NCBI GenBank assembly: GCA_964019155.1
Contig: OZ025244.1
Coordinates: forward strand, 45,541,452-45,605,451
Reading direction: 5' to 3'
Length of the DNA: 64,000 nucleotides
Source: Osedax fenrisi
Lineage: Eukaryota; Annelida; Polychaeta; Sabellida; Siboglinidae
The first letter of the stretch is position 1. Each line of letters starts with the position of its first letter. Below are positions 35,650 to 47,373 of the stretch, piece by piece. The notes under the pieces are model-generated. The model saw only the letters and a program-made list of their open reading frames with translations, was not told the DNA's origin and made no database searches. The position numbers and the translations under genes are program-made.

Positions 35650-36125
35650 TATAATATATCATAAAGATTCTAGATCATCCATTGTATATGCATGAACTAT
35701 ATCATACATTTTTTTTAACGCCAATCTTCTTTTCGTATCATTTCCATGTGACTCGAGTTCTTTGGTGAATGCTGCCATCTGCAAACTGGTGTGTGTTCTA
35801 TTGACAGTATATTCATATATTCTATGATACCGGTACTGTGTATATAATCAAGCAACAACCTCTATATTTACCACATTTGCCTTAGCAAATATCAAATAGA
35901 ATGTTGAATTTGTCCTTATGCTCATTAATTCTTGCATTAAATGTATCAAAATATCGATTAAGTTTTAAAACGATCCCTTATCGTTTAATAGTAGGAATTG
36001 ATATATCTCCGGATTTCCGGCATTATCTGCAATGAATTAATAGTTGTAGTAAAATGATCATCATTCTTAATCCTCGGATCTAATAAAGCAGTATCAACCA
36101 GTAATTGTTTATCTCGAATACCATT
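35650..36125 (-). pseudogene. exon-like fragments of an unrecognised transposon protein
   Basis: The minus strand reads GIRDKQLLVDTALLDPRIKN and DDHFTTTINSLQIMPEIRRY at 36,125-35,990, a gap with stops, then MAAFTKELESHGNDTKRRLA and LKKMYDIVHAYTMDDLESL-stop at about 35,785-35,660. The pieces look like natural exons (charged, helical). They could belong to a MADF/BESS-type or Harbinger partner protein. No specific motif allows a name. Confidence 0.3.
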
Positions 36126-36267
36126 ATATCCGAATTAAAATAAATAATTATGTTCATTTAATATAAATAATTGTATTTATATGTATTAAGTATTATTATA
36201 TTAAATGTGATTTAATTATTTATTTACCGTTTCTTCAGATTTTCTGATAACGTGATCCTTAGAGAAT

Positions 36268-36771
36268 CTAAGCTCCGCATCTCTTATCTTCGTATAGTCT
36301 GCCGCATCTTTTCCAATTATTCAAATCTTTACTTTGAGTTTTCTCCCGTCTGTTGGTCACCTGGTCGACCATTACGGCTTCTTTATCGTTGGATATCTCG
36401 AGTAACTGCATATTAATCATTTCGCTTGTTTTGCCTACTTCTCTTACTTGGTCTAAAGATAACTCTTTGATTTCTAGCAACTTCTTCTTGAAATCTCTAT
36501 TATTAACCCCCATTATTACTCGGTCAACTATCAAAGACTTTTTTAAGTCTTTAAAATTGCACGAACTTGCTAGTTTTAGTAATTCTGTAATATAATTTTC
36601 CAGATTTTCCGTGTCCTTTTTGTTTCTTGAATTAAACTTGTATCTTTCGTAAGTTGTATTCGTCTTTGGCGTGAAGTACTTTGTAAATTCAACCAGTAAA
36701 TCCTCTACTTTATTCGGAACCGGTACAAACTGATTGTATATTGATATACCGTATTGTCCAATCGTGTTCAA
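36268..36771 (-). pseudogene. Ty3/gypsy-type gag fragment
   Basis: A 167-codon minus-strand frame: FTKYFTPKTNTTYERYKFNS, RNKKDTENLENYITELLKLA, SSCNFKDLKKSLIVDRVIMG, then LSLDQVREVGKTSEM. The pattern P..N..YER..FN.R.....E....Y...L..LA..C.F..L...LI.DR...G is the gag capsid region of Ty3/gypsy elements (retrotrans_gag). No zinc knuckle, protease, RT or LTRs were found nearby, so it is an isolated piece. Confidence 0.75.
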
Positions 36772-36789
36772 CAGTATAGCAATCTTAAC

Positions 36790-37516
36790 CTACTTGTATA
36801 ATTACGGATATAAACTAGAATAAATAAGACGAAATGTTGTTTAGATAATGTATTCGAAAGGACGGATGTCATGTGACTTCCTGTTCATGTTTACCAAACA
36901 TAGGGTAAACCAGTAAGTATAATAAACATTATAATATTACAACATATATATTTATATTTATAAAAAACTGATCGGCATTCTTATCATAATTATGAAAAAA
37001 TTAAATAAATGAATATAAATTATATATTTTATAAAGCTCTTACATTCTGTAATATAATTGTATTTTAGTGTTTATAAATTTACAAAAGAAAATAAATTAT
37101 ATTAACAAATTAAATTTAATAATGTATAAAAATTCATAACTTTTTAAATCCTACTTTATTATTTAAATTTTGATTATAAATATTAAACAAATTGCAATAT
37201 TGTATTATATATAATTAAATTTTATTAATATAATATTATATTATTTAATAAATATAATACATGATATGCAGGAGACCCTTTTAGATAGTTATACTTATAA
37301 AAGTTTATTAGCACAAACAAAAAACACATACAATGCAAGATTACAAATGAAGGGGACGAATATTCTATATAAGGGGCAACGCGTGAATGCCCAGTAGTAT
37401 TCATGATTCTGTAGCATATCTCGTCATCTCACCTGAAATACGTAGATGTAAATGGTATATAAATTATTAGAAAATAGTTTATTATTATAAAGTATATATT
37501 TTTTACAAACTATTAT
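36790..37516. other. A+T-rich spacer
   Basis: Nothing recognisable was read on either strand, apart from a possible acceptor before the next Harbinger fragment on the minus strand. Confidence 0.4.
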
Positions 37517-37830
37517 TTAAAACTTTGCTATTTTATTCCATTGCCATGGAACACTACCTTCATTCGGAAAGTATCTTGCAAATTCTTGCCTGTTATTCCA
37601 TGCAGTTTCCGAATTCCTATTAGCCCTCAACGTATCCATTGAATAACAGGTGGGCAATTTGTTTGAATCCGTTGAAGGAGTAATTTGGGGGGTATCTTCC
37701 ATGTGCATATTGTGTAGACTGTAACACACCCAAACTATGAGATCAACTCTTTCCGCAATGAGGTTGATCCTGTCGAGAAGAATTCTAAATCTTGAGGTTA
37801 AAATACCAAAGGCGTGTATATGTTATAAAA
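37517..37830 (-). pseudogene. HARBI1-like transposase C-terminal exon
   Basis: The minus-strand frame begins AFGILTSRFRILLDRINLIA, continues VDLIVWVCYSLHN, and ends RQEFARYFPNEGSVPWQWNK, IAKF-stop at 37,517. (A)FG.L..RFR.L and the C..LHN block follow the catalytic Glu of DDE_Tnp_4. The VPWQ tail is the family ending, seen also at 2,101-2,109. Upstream catalytic exons were not found. Confidence 0.7.
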
Positions 37831-38117
37831 GTTTTTTTAATATTTGTAATGGAATTAATCTAATACATGCTAACGTATATTGGCTGTATAGATAATAGGG
37901 AAATATCAACAGAATTTTATTAAATTATTTAGATGCATATTTATTACATCATGAAAATATTACACAGTTTTAACATTTGTATAATTTACATAGATAGTGG
38001 AGAATATTAACATACTATGTGTTATATAGTTATAGGAAATATGTATATTTAGATATATTCATTGCACAATTAATCATTACTAGAATTAATTGTAATCACT
38101 ACAAGAATTAATTACCT

Positions 38118-39111
38118 TCTAGTTCGACATCTATATCAGAGGGAATTGTAGTAACATCCGTTAATGGCCTAACATCATTTTGACAATCAGATAGGCTTTC
38201 ATAGACCACATAAGCATTTTTTAAAGTAGATTTTTGAATATCAGAATGTTACTCTTCAAGCATCCCACCGACAACTGACTCATTTCGTCATATAAATACC
38301 ATGACGGTACTGGTACTTCTTCCTATGAATATTTATATATTTATATATAACTGCATCATGCATTACATATTTAGAATTTGATTTACATGTTAAATATTCT
38401 AAAACTATCGAACCCTATGAGCTGCTCCTACACCACTTGTTGTGACCGCTGCTATCCCTTCATCATATTTCTTCTTAAGCCTCTGATACGTAGTCTTTGC
38501 TGATTTGAATTTCACTTGGACTTCTTCGACTAAGGATATGTATTTTAATTGATTACTCATATCTTGTACAGAATTAACTACCTCATCTAATTTTTTCTCT
38601 ACTTTTTCTAATTTTATATTCAAATTTTGTACGTCATTTTGCATTTCTCTATTATTATTAATTTGACTAAACATTATGTCCCGTGACTCCATAATTTTAT
38701 TTAGAGTCACGGGAATTTCTCCACTCTCAGTTCGTCTTCTCTTTAATGAGGGTTTGGATGAAGTGGAAGTGGGAGTGGAAGTAAGAGTGGGGGTGGAAGT
38801 GAGAGTGGACGTGGGAGTGGGAATGAGAGTGGAAGTGGGAGTTGAAGTGAGAGTGGAAGTGGGAGTTGAACTGAGAGGTGAAGTGGGAGTGGATGTTGTG
38901 TTTTGCTCATCGGTATTTTCTATTCCTACAAATAAATATATATATTTATATATCAATTATAAATTATTATTAATTAACCTGTTCCAAGGATAAGTGGGGG
39001 GTTCTGAAGAGCCCTCGACCCCAAGAATGCATTAATTCGTTCATAGTTTGTACATGTAGGGGCATTAACATCATCAGCACCATTGCCGCTAATTTGTAAA
39101 TAATCGTTAAG
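38118..39111 (-). CDS. Harbinger-type Myb-partner-like gene with Ser/Thr-Pro repeat and coiled coil
   Basis: Exon 39111-38979 (LNDYLQISGNGADDVNAPTC) joins in phase 1 to exon 38925-38405 (ENTDEQNTTSTPTSPLSSTP). The second exon has an STPTSTLT-type repeat of about 50 residues, a basic patch (LKRRR), a heptad-rich coiled coil (MQNDVQNLNIKLEKVEKKLD) and ends LKKKYDEGIAAVTTSGVGAA, HRVR-stop. A separate open piece at about 38,220-38,118 (YESLSDCQNDVRPLTDVTTI) ends at a donor-like site. Charged linker and coiled coil are common in Myb proteins carried by Harbinger elements. The DNA-binding part is not visible. The protein is not otherwise recognised. Confidence 0.45.
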
Positions 39112-39683
39112 CTGTGGTAAATATAAATAATTAATAATATATATATATAGATAACGGTGATAGAATTATTAAGTTGTAAGTTATATTATATAAAATAATA
39201 TATATTTATCATATTATATATTTGTGTCTCTAGCGTGAATTATTTAATGCAAAGCTAATCTTTAATTTAACCATTTCATTATAATCAACACAATATACTT
39301 AAATTACTTTATGCAAAACAAAATTTTTTTTAATTTAACATTTTATTATAATAGAGTAGATTTATTTAATAATCATAATTATAGGTAATTTTTAAAATAA
39401 TTATTTAATGTCAATTATAATAATTAGCCTCATTAATTATATATTATATAGTATTTTAATTACCACATAATCCAATATTAACATAAACTTTATAATACTT
39501 AGAATTTTATTTATAATACTTAAATTCATTTTCGAAAATATAATAAATATTATAATGATAAATAATAAATAATAAATAATTAATAAATAGAATATTCTGA
39601 GGAATGTATCCAAAGATAATGAAGTATATTATTATTATTGACACAATATCTGGGGTCACGGATAAAACGCACGCAAAATACGA
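39112..39683. other. A+T-rich upstream region
   Basis: No first exon for the gene at 38,118-39,111 could be found here. Simple A+T-rich sequence only. Confidence 0.4.
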
Positions 39684-39740
39684 CGAGTGGAGTAAAGTTT
39701 ACTCTACTCGATTCGAGTAGAGTAAACTTTACTCCACTCG
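39684..39740. repeat. 57-bp near-perfect palindrome
   Basis: Arms of 28 bp (39,684-39,711 and 39,713-39,740) are exact reverse complements around one base. The building word is TTTACTCCACTCG or its complement. Three more partial copies in both orientations follow to 39,845. This may be the subterminal region of a transposon (flanks GGGGTCACGGAT and ATGTGACGGATAGTGCACCC), but no outer terminus is proved. Confidence 0.85.
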
Positions 39741-40012
39741 AGTCGAGTAGAGTTTAGAGCAACATGAGTAGAATAAAGTTGTGTTACTCTAAACTTTACT
39801 CCACTCGTGTAATACAAACACATGGCGACGAGTGGAGTGGAGTTTAAGGTAAAGTAAAATAATGTGACGGATAGTGCACCCTAAATGGATATGTATTTAT
39901 ATTAGAATTAAATTTAAATATAAAAATGGATAGATCAAGTAGGAATAAGTTGATATATCAGAAGACTCATGTATAAGGGAAGTTATAAATTAACTCATTA
40001 TATATATATATA

Positions 40013-40109
40013 CAGTAATGGGCAGGATCACGATAATTGATTGGCGTTCTGATCCGGATCGGGTAACGAATGAAGGATCGAGGAAAAAAGGGATCGGTAC
40101 CCATCACTG
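40013..40109. mobile_element. 97-bp hAT-type MITE
   Basis: The left end reads CAGTAATGGGCAGGATC; the complement of the right end reads CAGTGATGGGTACCGATC. This is a short hAT-like inverted terminus. It sits inside a (TA)n run, so the 8-bp duplication cannot be judged. Confidence 0.65.
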
Positions 40110-40324
40110 TAATATATATATATATTGTATATATATATATATATTATCAACAAAATTATACTGCCTATATCTGAATATATATACATATATTTCATGAGTA
40201 TATATAATGATATTAGCGACAAAATTATACTGCCTATATCTGGATATATAAATATATATATATATATCAGTATAAATATTAATCTATTTAATTAAGTGTG
40301 TATATATATATATTAAACCTGTTA

Positions 40325-40482
40325 ACCTGTGCCGTCGAGTCGTATCCGACCCCTGGCGACATCGATGACAGCAGCTCTCCAACTCCTCCTACATCTTGAG
40401 GCTCGAACCATGTTGTAGATAGTACCATGGAAGTTTTTCTTTATGCTATCTAGCCATCTTTGCCGTGGTCTCCCTCTGCAAT
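40325..40482 (-). pseudogene. LINE ORF2 C-terminal fragment
   Basis: The minus strand reads LQRGRPRQRWLDSIKKNFHG, ASRCRRSWRAAVIDVARGR. This is the RGRP(R/K)xRWxDxIK....DRxxWR module at the end of many endonuclease-RT LINEs. About 50 codons only. Confidence 0.65.
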
Positions 40483-41192
40483 ATATATATATATATATAT
40501 ATAATATATTAATACAAATATTAATAATACAAAATAATATTAATATTAAATTATCTATATTATGAATAATAAATTAGGTATCTGGTCAATAGCTTCGCGA
40601 TTGATGCGCGATTTGAACGCCCACAACATTGTTTATTAGAATTAGTGAATTTACAATAGCGTATGATTGTTTGTACAAACATTAATATTTGTAGTTTTAG
40701 TTATTTTCACTTGTTTGGTTTGGTTTTGTTAGGTTTAGTTTTTAAATATATTTTAAAGTATTATTTAATCTATTATTTAAGCTGCTTTATGACAAATGTA
40801 ATCTTTACAAGATTAACATGTAGTATAAAATAAGTATATATGTATGTGGTGTTCATATAGTATGATTTACAAATAATGTATTTGTATAGGTATATATGTA
40901 TTTATATATATATATATATATAGCATTAAATATATCTATCTACCATTCATATTCGCAGAATAAACAATTATATATAAATAGTGCGCCTCTAGTGCCTATA
41001 GGTATACCAAACGTAAAGTTTTAATATTGAATTATCTAGTGTATGATATAGTGTATCACAATGTTATAAATATTGTAATTAATGTTATTATATTATATAT
41101 AGGGTTTATTTTAACTAAATATAAATTATTTACCAAATAATGTAACATCTATTTAATTTATTTTTAAATAATTGACAATTATTTAAAATAAC
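40483..41192. other. A+T-rich spacer
   Basis: No exon or terminus identified. Several TA runs (40,485-40,503; 40,903-40,921). Confidence 0.4.
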
Positions 41193-41352
41193 CTGTTGTA
41201 TTATCATAAAAATTATGTTTATTTGCAATAAATATCCATACAGCACTCTTTTTTTGAACATTAATATAATCTATGTCTATTTGATTCCATAATAGTCTTT
41301 TCTCGAGTATAGATTGAATAATGGAATAAGTTATATCCTGACGTTTAGCCAT
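41193..41352 (-). CDS. first exon of a MADF-like protein gene
   Basis: ATG at 41,352 opens 53 codons: MAKRQDITYSIIQSILEKRL, LWNQIDIDYINVQKKSAVWI, FIANKHNFYDN, ending at CAG|GTTATT. The pattern II..ILE.R.LW...DIDY.N...K..(A)W..IA is the first MADF half. Later exons are not found to the left. The DNA to the right (41,460-41,630) looks like a Harbinger-type end (complement GCCTGTCACACCGAAG), so this is probably a transposon gene fragment. Confidence 0.5.
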
Positions 41353-41459
41353 TTTAAAGGAATAAAATTAAAAGTAAACAATTGAAATATAAATAGCCAT
41401 ATGAAAGGATAAATAGTATTTTAATAACATGTATTTTATTTATACACATGCGCAGTAAC

Positions 41460-41632
41460 GAAATCGTTGAAAAATCGCTAAATATTTAGAGATATCTCTA
41501 AATGATGAATATTGATATTCATCGCGATATCGGTAAGATATCGGTGGTGGTGTCACACCGAGAGAGAGAAAAAATCTCTACGATATCGGCGCGCTATCGG
41601 CCGATTTCTTCGGTGTGACAGGCTTAACATTG
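41460..41632. mobile_element. orphan Harbinger-like terminus
   Basis: The complement of 41,612-41,632 reads GCCTGTCACACCGAAGAAAT, similar in layout to the terminus at 7,312 (GC..C.TCACA). The inside holds CGATATCGG/CCGATATCG words in both orientations, and a short inverted pair AGAGATATCTCT. The matching left end was not found. Confidence 0.35.
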
Positions 41633-41971
41633 AACATTCTTACATCAAAATATAACATGTGTATTAATATAATATCAGTACTTTGAGAATAATTTAATTA
41701 TGATATCTACTTATATTCGATACATAATTATTTTCCATTATATATATTATCTCGTATTCATTTCGTTAATGTAACTTTTGTATTCAAATATTTATATGTA
41801 TTCGTAATCTTCGTTGATCATTATGTCCGATATGTTTTATATAATACTTTATCCACTAACCTTCATGATAAATATATCGAGCGCAATGATTTATTCAGCT
41901 AAGTGAATGTATTAACTGTGTAATCTATTCACACTTCCTAACACCTACCCCCACTTCCCCCCAACACACCG

Positions 41972-42950
41972 GTGCGATGTCCTCTTTGTTCAAGAGTCAT
42001 GTCCTCTGATCAGTTTGATGTCCATATTGAGGAGTGCTATCAGAAGCCTCGCTTCAACTACAATGGTTCTATTATATAATTGCATCATTCTATTGTCGCA
42101 CTAATATATATGGGTATCCACTCACACATTTCATTATGAACAATTTATGTTATGAGCAACGTTCATGAGTTTACATGTAAAAGATAGAGAAAAGGGATAT
42201 TTTGTATAAGGTAAAGTTATAAACAAACAAAATTTATAAAAAAATAATCTTAAATAAAAAGTTATCTTCTTTTAAAAATATCCCTATCTTTTACATGTAA
42301 ACTAGTAAACATACCCTTAACACGTGCGTACCCTTATAAACACAATAATAGAGTCATCAGTCACGACTATTTGTTTAAGTTAATTTTTACATATGAATGA
42401 ACTCCTCGCCCTCTTATTTCACACCCGTATACCACACACCCTACAGAAGAAATGCTCGCTGAGAACAGGAACGTAGAGTGTGCTATCTGTCTGGACACCC
42501 TAGATGCTGGCAATGTGATAGCTAGACTGCCTTGTCTGTATGTATACCACAAGAGGTCTGTACTAGTCATACCCATGTGTGATATATCACTCTTATCTCA
42601 GTTATCTGATGATTATAGGCACATTAGATATTACTTATATGTATTCACAAAGTATAGATATAGGATATATAATCATAATAAATACTTAATATATATATAC
42701 ATAACATGATATGCCTAACTATGAAATCTGTGCAAACTATACTATACTATAGATATAAGTGCAATAACTACCCTAACCAAAACACAATACCCTGTATATA
42801 AGCTCAGTAACTATTATAAATCCTCTCATACACATGAATCATCGCATGACAGTATTCGATGACTCACCTCTAATGCCCTACCCGCCTAACAGTTGCATAG
42901 ACTGCTGGTTCAAGAAGAACAGATCGTGTCCCGAACACCCTAGCGACTAG
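41972..42950 (+). CDS. ZNRF1/2-type E3 ubiquitin ligase, C-terminal exons (partial)
   Basis: ZNRF1 and ZNRF2 are membrane-anchored RING E3 ligases with a zinc finger before the RING. Exon A 41972-42065: RCPLCSRVMSSDQFDVHIEE then C, and PRFNYN. Exon B 42447-42555: EEMLAENRNVECAICLDTLD, IARLPCLYVYHKS. Exon C 42893-42950: CIDCWFKKNRSCPEHPSD-stop. The three join in frame (phase 1, then phase 2) and match the conserved ZNRF C-terminus through the CPEHPSD end. Two oddities: the residue two after LPC, a Cys zinc ligand in vertebrate ZNRF as I know the family, is Tyr here; and exon A has no AG before it (CACACCG|GTG), while an in-frame TAA lies 33 bp upstream. The myristoylated N-terminal exons were not found. 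It is either a divergent gene with a sequence error or a decaying copy. Confidence 0.85.
42169..42302. mobile_element. 134-bp MITE in a ZNRF intron
   Basis: Arms 42,169-42,187 and 42,284-42,302 are 19-bp perfect inverted repeats (GTTTACATGTAAAAGATAG). After a 6-bp offset the pairing continues with GGGATATTTT. No clear target duplication. Confidence 0.7.
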
Positions 42951-44974
42951 CCCCTGTCACCGGTACCGTAGCCCCCTACTCTCTAGACCACCACACACAC
43001 ACACGGCTGTGAAGAGAATACATCTCGAGCGATGATTCAGCTTGTACGTAATCCTGGAAATACGTACGCAGTATGATTCATCATCTTCATCATCAGATTG
43101 AAGGTGGTGGAGGAGGAGAGATGCACTGAGAGGGAAAGATGGACTGTCATAATTTATTTCATTATTTCAAAAGTATTTTTATTTTGCAGCATATTTTGTA
43201 ATTATCAAATAAATTATATATATTTATATTAAATTATTTTTTTTATTAACCATATGTTATAATTTAATTTAAAGATTTAATTGATAAAATATAGTTTCTA
43301 TGTGGTTATAAAATGTAAACAATGTAAATTATTTAATAATTATAAACTACTATTATATGATTTGAAAATATATAAAAAATAAGTTTTATTAAAATAACAT
43401 ATATTATAATATACATTAATCCAAAATGGCGTAAAGTATATTATTTCATTAATTTAAATAGTATATAGTGTTTAGTTATAAAATAGATAATCAGGTATAA
43501 GTTCATAATGTGAATTAGTATAATACAATTTGTATCAATATATAATAAAATAATAGTAATATAATACTTTTAATTAAATATAACATCATAAATTAAAATA
43601 ACTCAATGTTAGCCAATAGATATCCTCTGTTTATAAGGTATATAAGTATATGTAAAATTATTTAAGTAGATGTGAATTAATTCAGTAAATAGATTGTTTA
43701 ATTTATTTCAAAGGTAAATTTATATTTTATAATTCTCTTTATTTAATACTAACCATATAAATGTACAATTTACTATATATAATGTACATGTATTGGGATA
43801 CAAATAATCTTTAATGTAAAATTGGTAGTTTTAAATCTATTATTAATAAACGTGTGTGTGTGTGTATATAATAAAAGAACTTATCAGTATACTCTAATAA
43901 CCATTTTAATTTATTGCATCTTTTATATTATTTTAAAATAAAATAATTTTAGTTGTAATATCATTAATAAATATGTATGTATGTATAAATATATACAATT
44001 TATTTAATAATAATATTATATAGTATTTATATCCGAGGAAAACATGCTTAACATTAACGTAAAGTTGTCGCATATTAATTCTCTTACAATGTGATTTACT
44101 AAGAATTCCTATTTGCTGGTTTGATCAATTATAAATGATTGTTAAGGTCAATATATTATTAAATATTAAAAAAATATATATACACAAATTTATTAAAAAT
44201 ATAACTAATATATTTAACAATAATTTAAATTCGTCCCAGATTTATTCATAATTAATTCACAATGACTAAGTTATATCAGATTACCTTTGTTTTTATATTG
44301 TTATTAAAATACAGGATAATAATATTTACTCAGTATACAATAGATGCAACCAAAAATTTATGTAATCTTCACTTAATATATTATATATAATACCACCATA
44401 GATATGTAATTAATTATCAATTATTAATTTTGATATTTCATCTGATGGATATATAAATAATATTTTCAATCACTACACATTTCTAAATCTTCTTCTAATT
44501 CTTCAATCACTGCATCATTACACATTTCTGAATCCTTTAAGTTTAAATTTAAATTCATTACAAAGTTACTTTGAAAGTATATTTATAAGTATTATTAACT
44601 ATAGTAGATTTACAGTGTATCAAATACAAATCTATATTAACTATCAACAAATTTGGGAAAGATAATTTGTAATATAATGATAGTTAATACCATAGATATA
44701 GAGTACCAGATATATATATGGTACTCTAAATCTATGGTTAATACCTTTAATTATTTGCTATTATAGAATTCTATTTGTATTATCTATGATGACATCCCAA
44801 AGATCCTAAGAATAAATTACCAAAGAAAACAGATATTTAAAAATAAATAATAATTTAAATATAATTTTATAAAAAATTATTTTAAATAAAATATAATTAA
44901 ATGTAGTTTAAATGAAACTATTTAATGTAAAATATTTTATAATAATAATATCATTATATTTTCATCGATATATA
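42951..44974. other. ZNRF 3' UTR and A+T-rich intergenic DNA before METTL21A
   Basis: The first 200 bp after the ZNRF stop are G+C-richer (CAC repeats, GGTGGTGGAGGAGG) and are probably 3' UTR. The rest is A+T-rich with an (TG)n run near 43,852. A hairpin with arms 44,682-44,708 and 44,719-44,744 is the only structured item. Confidence 0.4.
44682..44744. repeat. imperfect hairpin, arms of about 26 bp
   Basis: ACCATAGATATAGAGTACCA and its near-complement (one mismatch) flank ten bases of TA-rich loop. It may be a very short MITE. Confidence 0.55.
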
Positions 44975-46959
44975 ATGACGGATACTATAAATGAAAGTAG
45001 CTGTACATCTCTATCAGTAGTAGCATACGACGAAAATAATGTTTCTAATTTATATCGAAATATTAGAAATTTTACATTTGATGAACATACAATTTCAATT
45101 GAGCAAAATTGGAGAGATATCGGTGTTGCTGCAGTAGTTTGGGACGCAGTAAGTTAACATTTCACTAATATTAGTTACTATATTTTTAATATTTATCTAT
45201 ATCATATAATAATTATATGATTATCATAATGATACACGTATTCAATACCACATTCAATATGATATTGGTTGTGATATCATATTAAATATGGTATAAAACG
45301 AAGCGCTGTTTAAAAAAAAGCGATGCGGACTGCGCTTATGAAGTGGGAGGTTTATACGATATCTATATTCAAAGTATATTTTTCTTATATTCATATATAC
45401 TATATGAAATATAATATTACAATATTATATTGTAATTATATACAATGAAAAAAATAACGGAGATTTCACGATACGATATTTTAATTATTTACGCAAATTA
45501 AATTAGATTTATTTTTTTTTTAATAGCAATCTAGCTAGCTATTATATGTAGTTATTGATTCAATATTTGAATATGGGTTTTGTGTAGATAACATCCTAGG
45601 GAATGAGCATAGAATATGCCAATTTTTAAATTGTATATATAATTAATATATTTATTGCGCATGTTATATACTATAAATATATATATATAGATAATTAATT
45701 AAACAGTTTTATAATATTATATATAACTTATAGATAGATTATTTTAACACTTGATAATTTACCAAAAATTCTAAAAATATGCCAGGTCTTCAGCTATATG
45801 TGAATTTAACATATTTGTATACACATAATAGAAATGAAATAGTTACACTTCAATATAAATAATCATAGTGATACCCTTTTACGCCCCCCTTTGATACGAG
45901 TTGTAAACATCACGCTATCTGCAGGCAACGTATAATACTGAGATCCGGCTTGCGAATATGTGCACGCATTTATGAATATTTTCCATTTATTTGAATAATA
46001 ATCGCGATTTTTAGAGATAAAATGTTAGATGTTTGCAAATATTAGCAAATTCTCCATTTCGAGCGAATATTGTCACGCGTGGCCACAGCTTTAGACAAGG
46101 CAGCACACACGAAGTTATAACAGATTATCATTAGTGTAGTCTAATTCATTGTCACGACATTATACTAACCGCGTAAAGTGAACATAGCATTATATTCATA
46201 TATACGGGCATATCATTAACATATACGGACCAAACGATGGCATATGTAAATCAATAAAATTAATACATTTACTTATTCTTTATTACTAGGTTTTTTTCCT
46301 GTTTCATGTCATTTTGAATATCTATTTTCTATATTCAATAAATTATATTATTATTATTATAATATAGGAACACTAATATAACAACTTTGCGACTACTTTA
46401 ATAAGCTTCCCTCGCAATTGTCGCAACCGTAAGCTTCAATTATAGATTGCAGGTCACATGAACTCTTAAAATAGAACAGTGCTTCTCAACCTTGTTTCAT
46501 CGCGACTCTTTTTTTGATAATTCTTAATTAAAAAATATTCCATGACCCAATGAACACATTTTTTTATCATTAAACATTATTCATAAACGAATAATATAAA
46601 CTATAATATATATATATAAATAAATATTTTTAGAAATTAACTCACAACACAAACAAAACACCCGATGACCCAAATTTGGATCGTGACCCATAGGTTGGGA
46701 ACCACTGCTGTAGAATGATGATGTTTAAGTCGCGATCATTATTCATGATCGAGGTACACTAACAATCAGCTAGTGTACCTTGATGTCGATACGTTACGTA
46801 ACGTATAACACTTCGTATCGTACATATTCTTGTGCTAATTGAATGAGTTATATTTGAATGTGATTGAACATCATAATTATAAAGTTGAAGTAACCGCTGT
46901 AGTGGGTGTCATGCGGAAAGTTTACTTTATTACTATCTAGTATCGTTTACCAGACGCCA

Positions 46960-47003
<44 letters not shown>

Positions 47004-47335
47004 ATATATGTTTTATTCATTTTAGTAATGTAAATAAAAGTATTGTTCACTTTTAAATATAACAATCTCAAATAAATAGGCAGTGATAATGTGCAATTAC
47101 CTGTCAAAAAATGCACATTTGATCAAAGGTAAGAATGTCCTCGAGCTTGGAGCTGGTACGGGTCTTGTTGGAATCATGGCTCACAAATTAGGTTAAATAT
47201 GTCATAAATTACATAAATATATATGATAATGATGATGATATTTATTATTAATATGTGTACTATTCTTAAATGTATGAGATAAAATAAATATAAATAAAAT
47301 ATATATATATATAATGTATATATATATATATATAC

Positions 47336-47373
<38 letters not shown>

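Noticed and set aside
38676..38993. Plus-strand Val/Glu/Gly-rich ORF (VGVEVRV repeats)
   Set aside because: Antisense of the Ser/Thr-Pro repeat exon on the minus strand.
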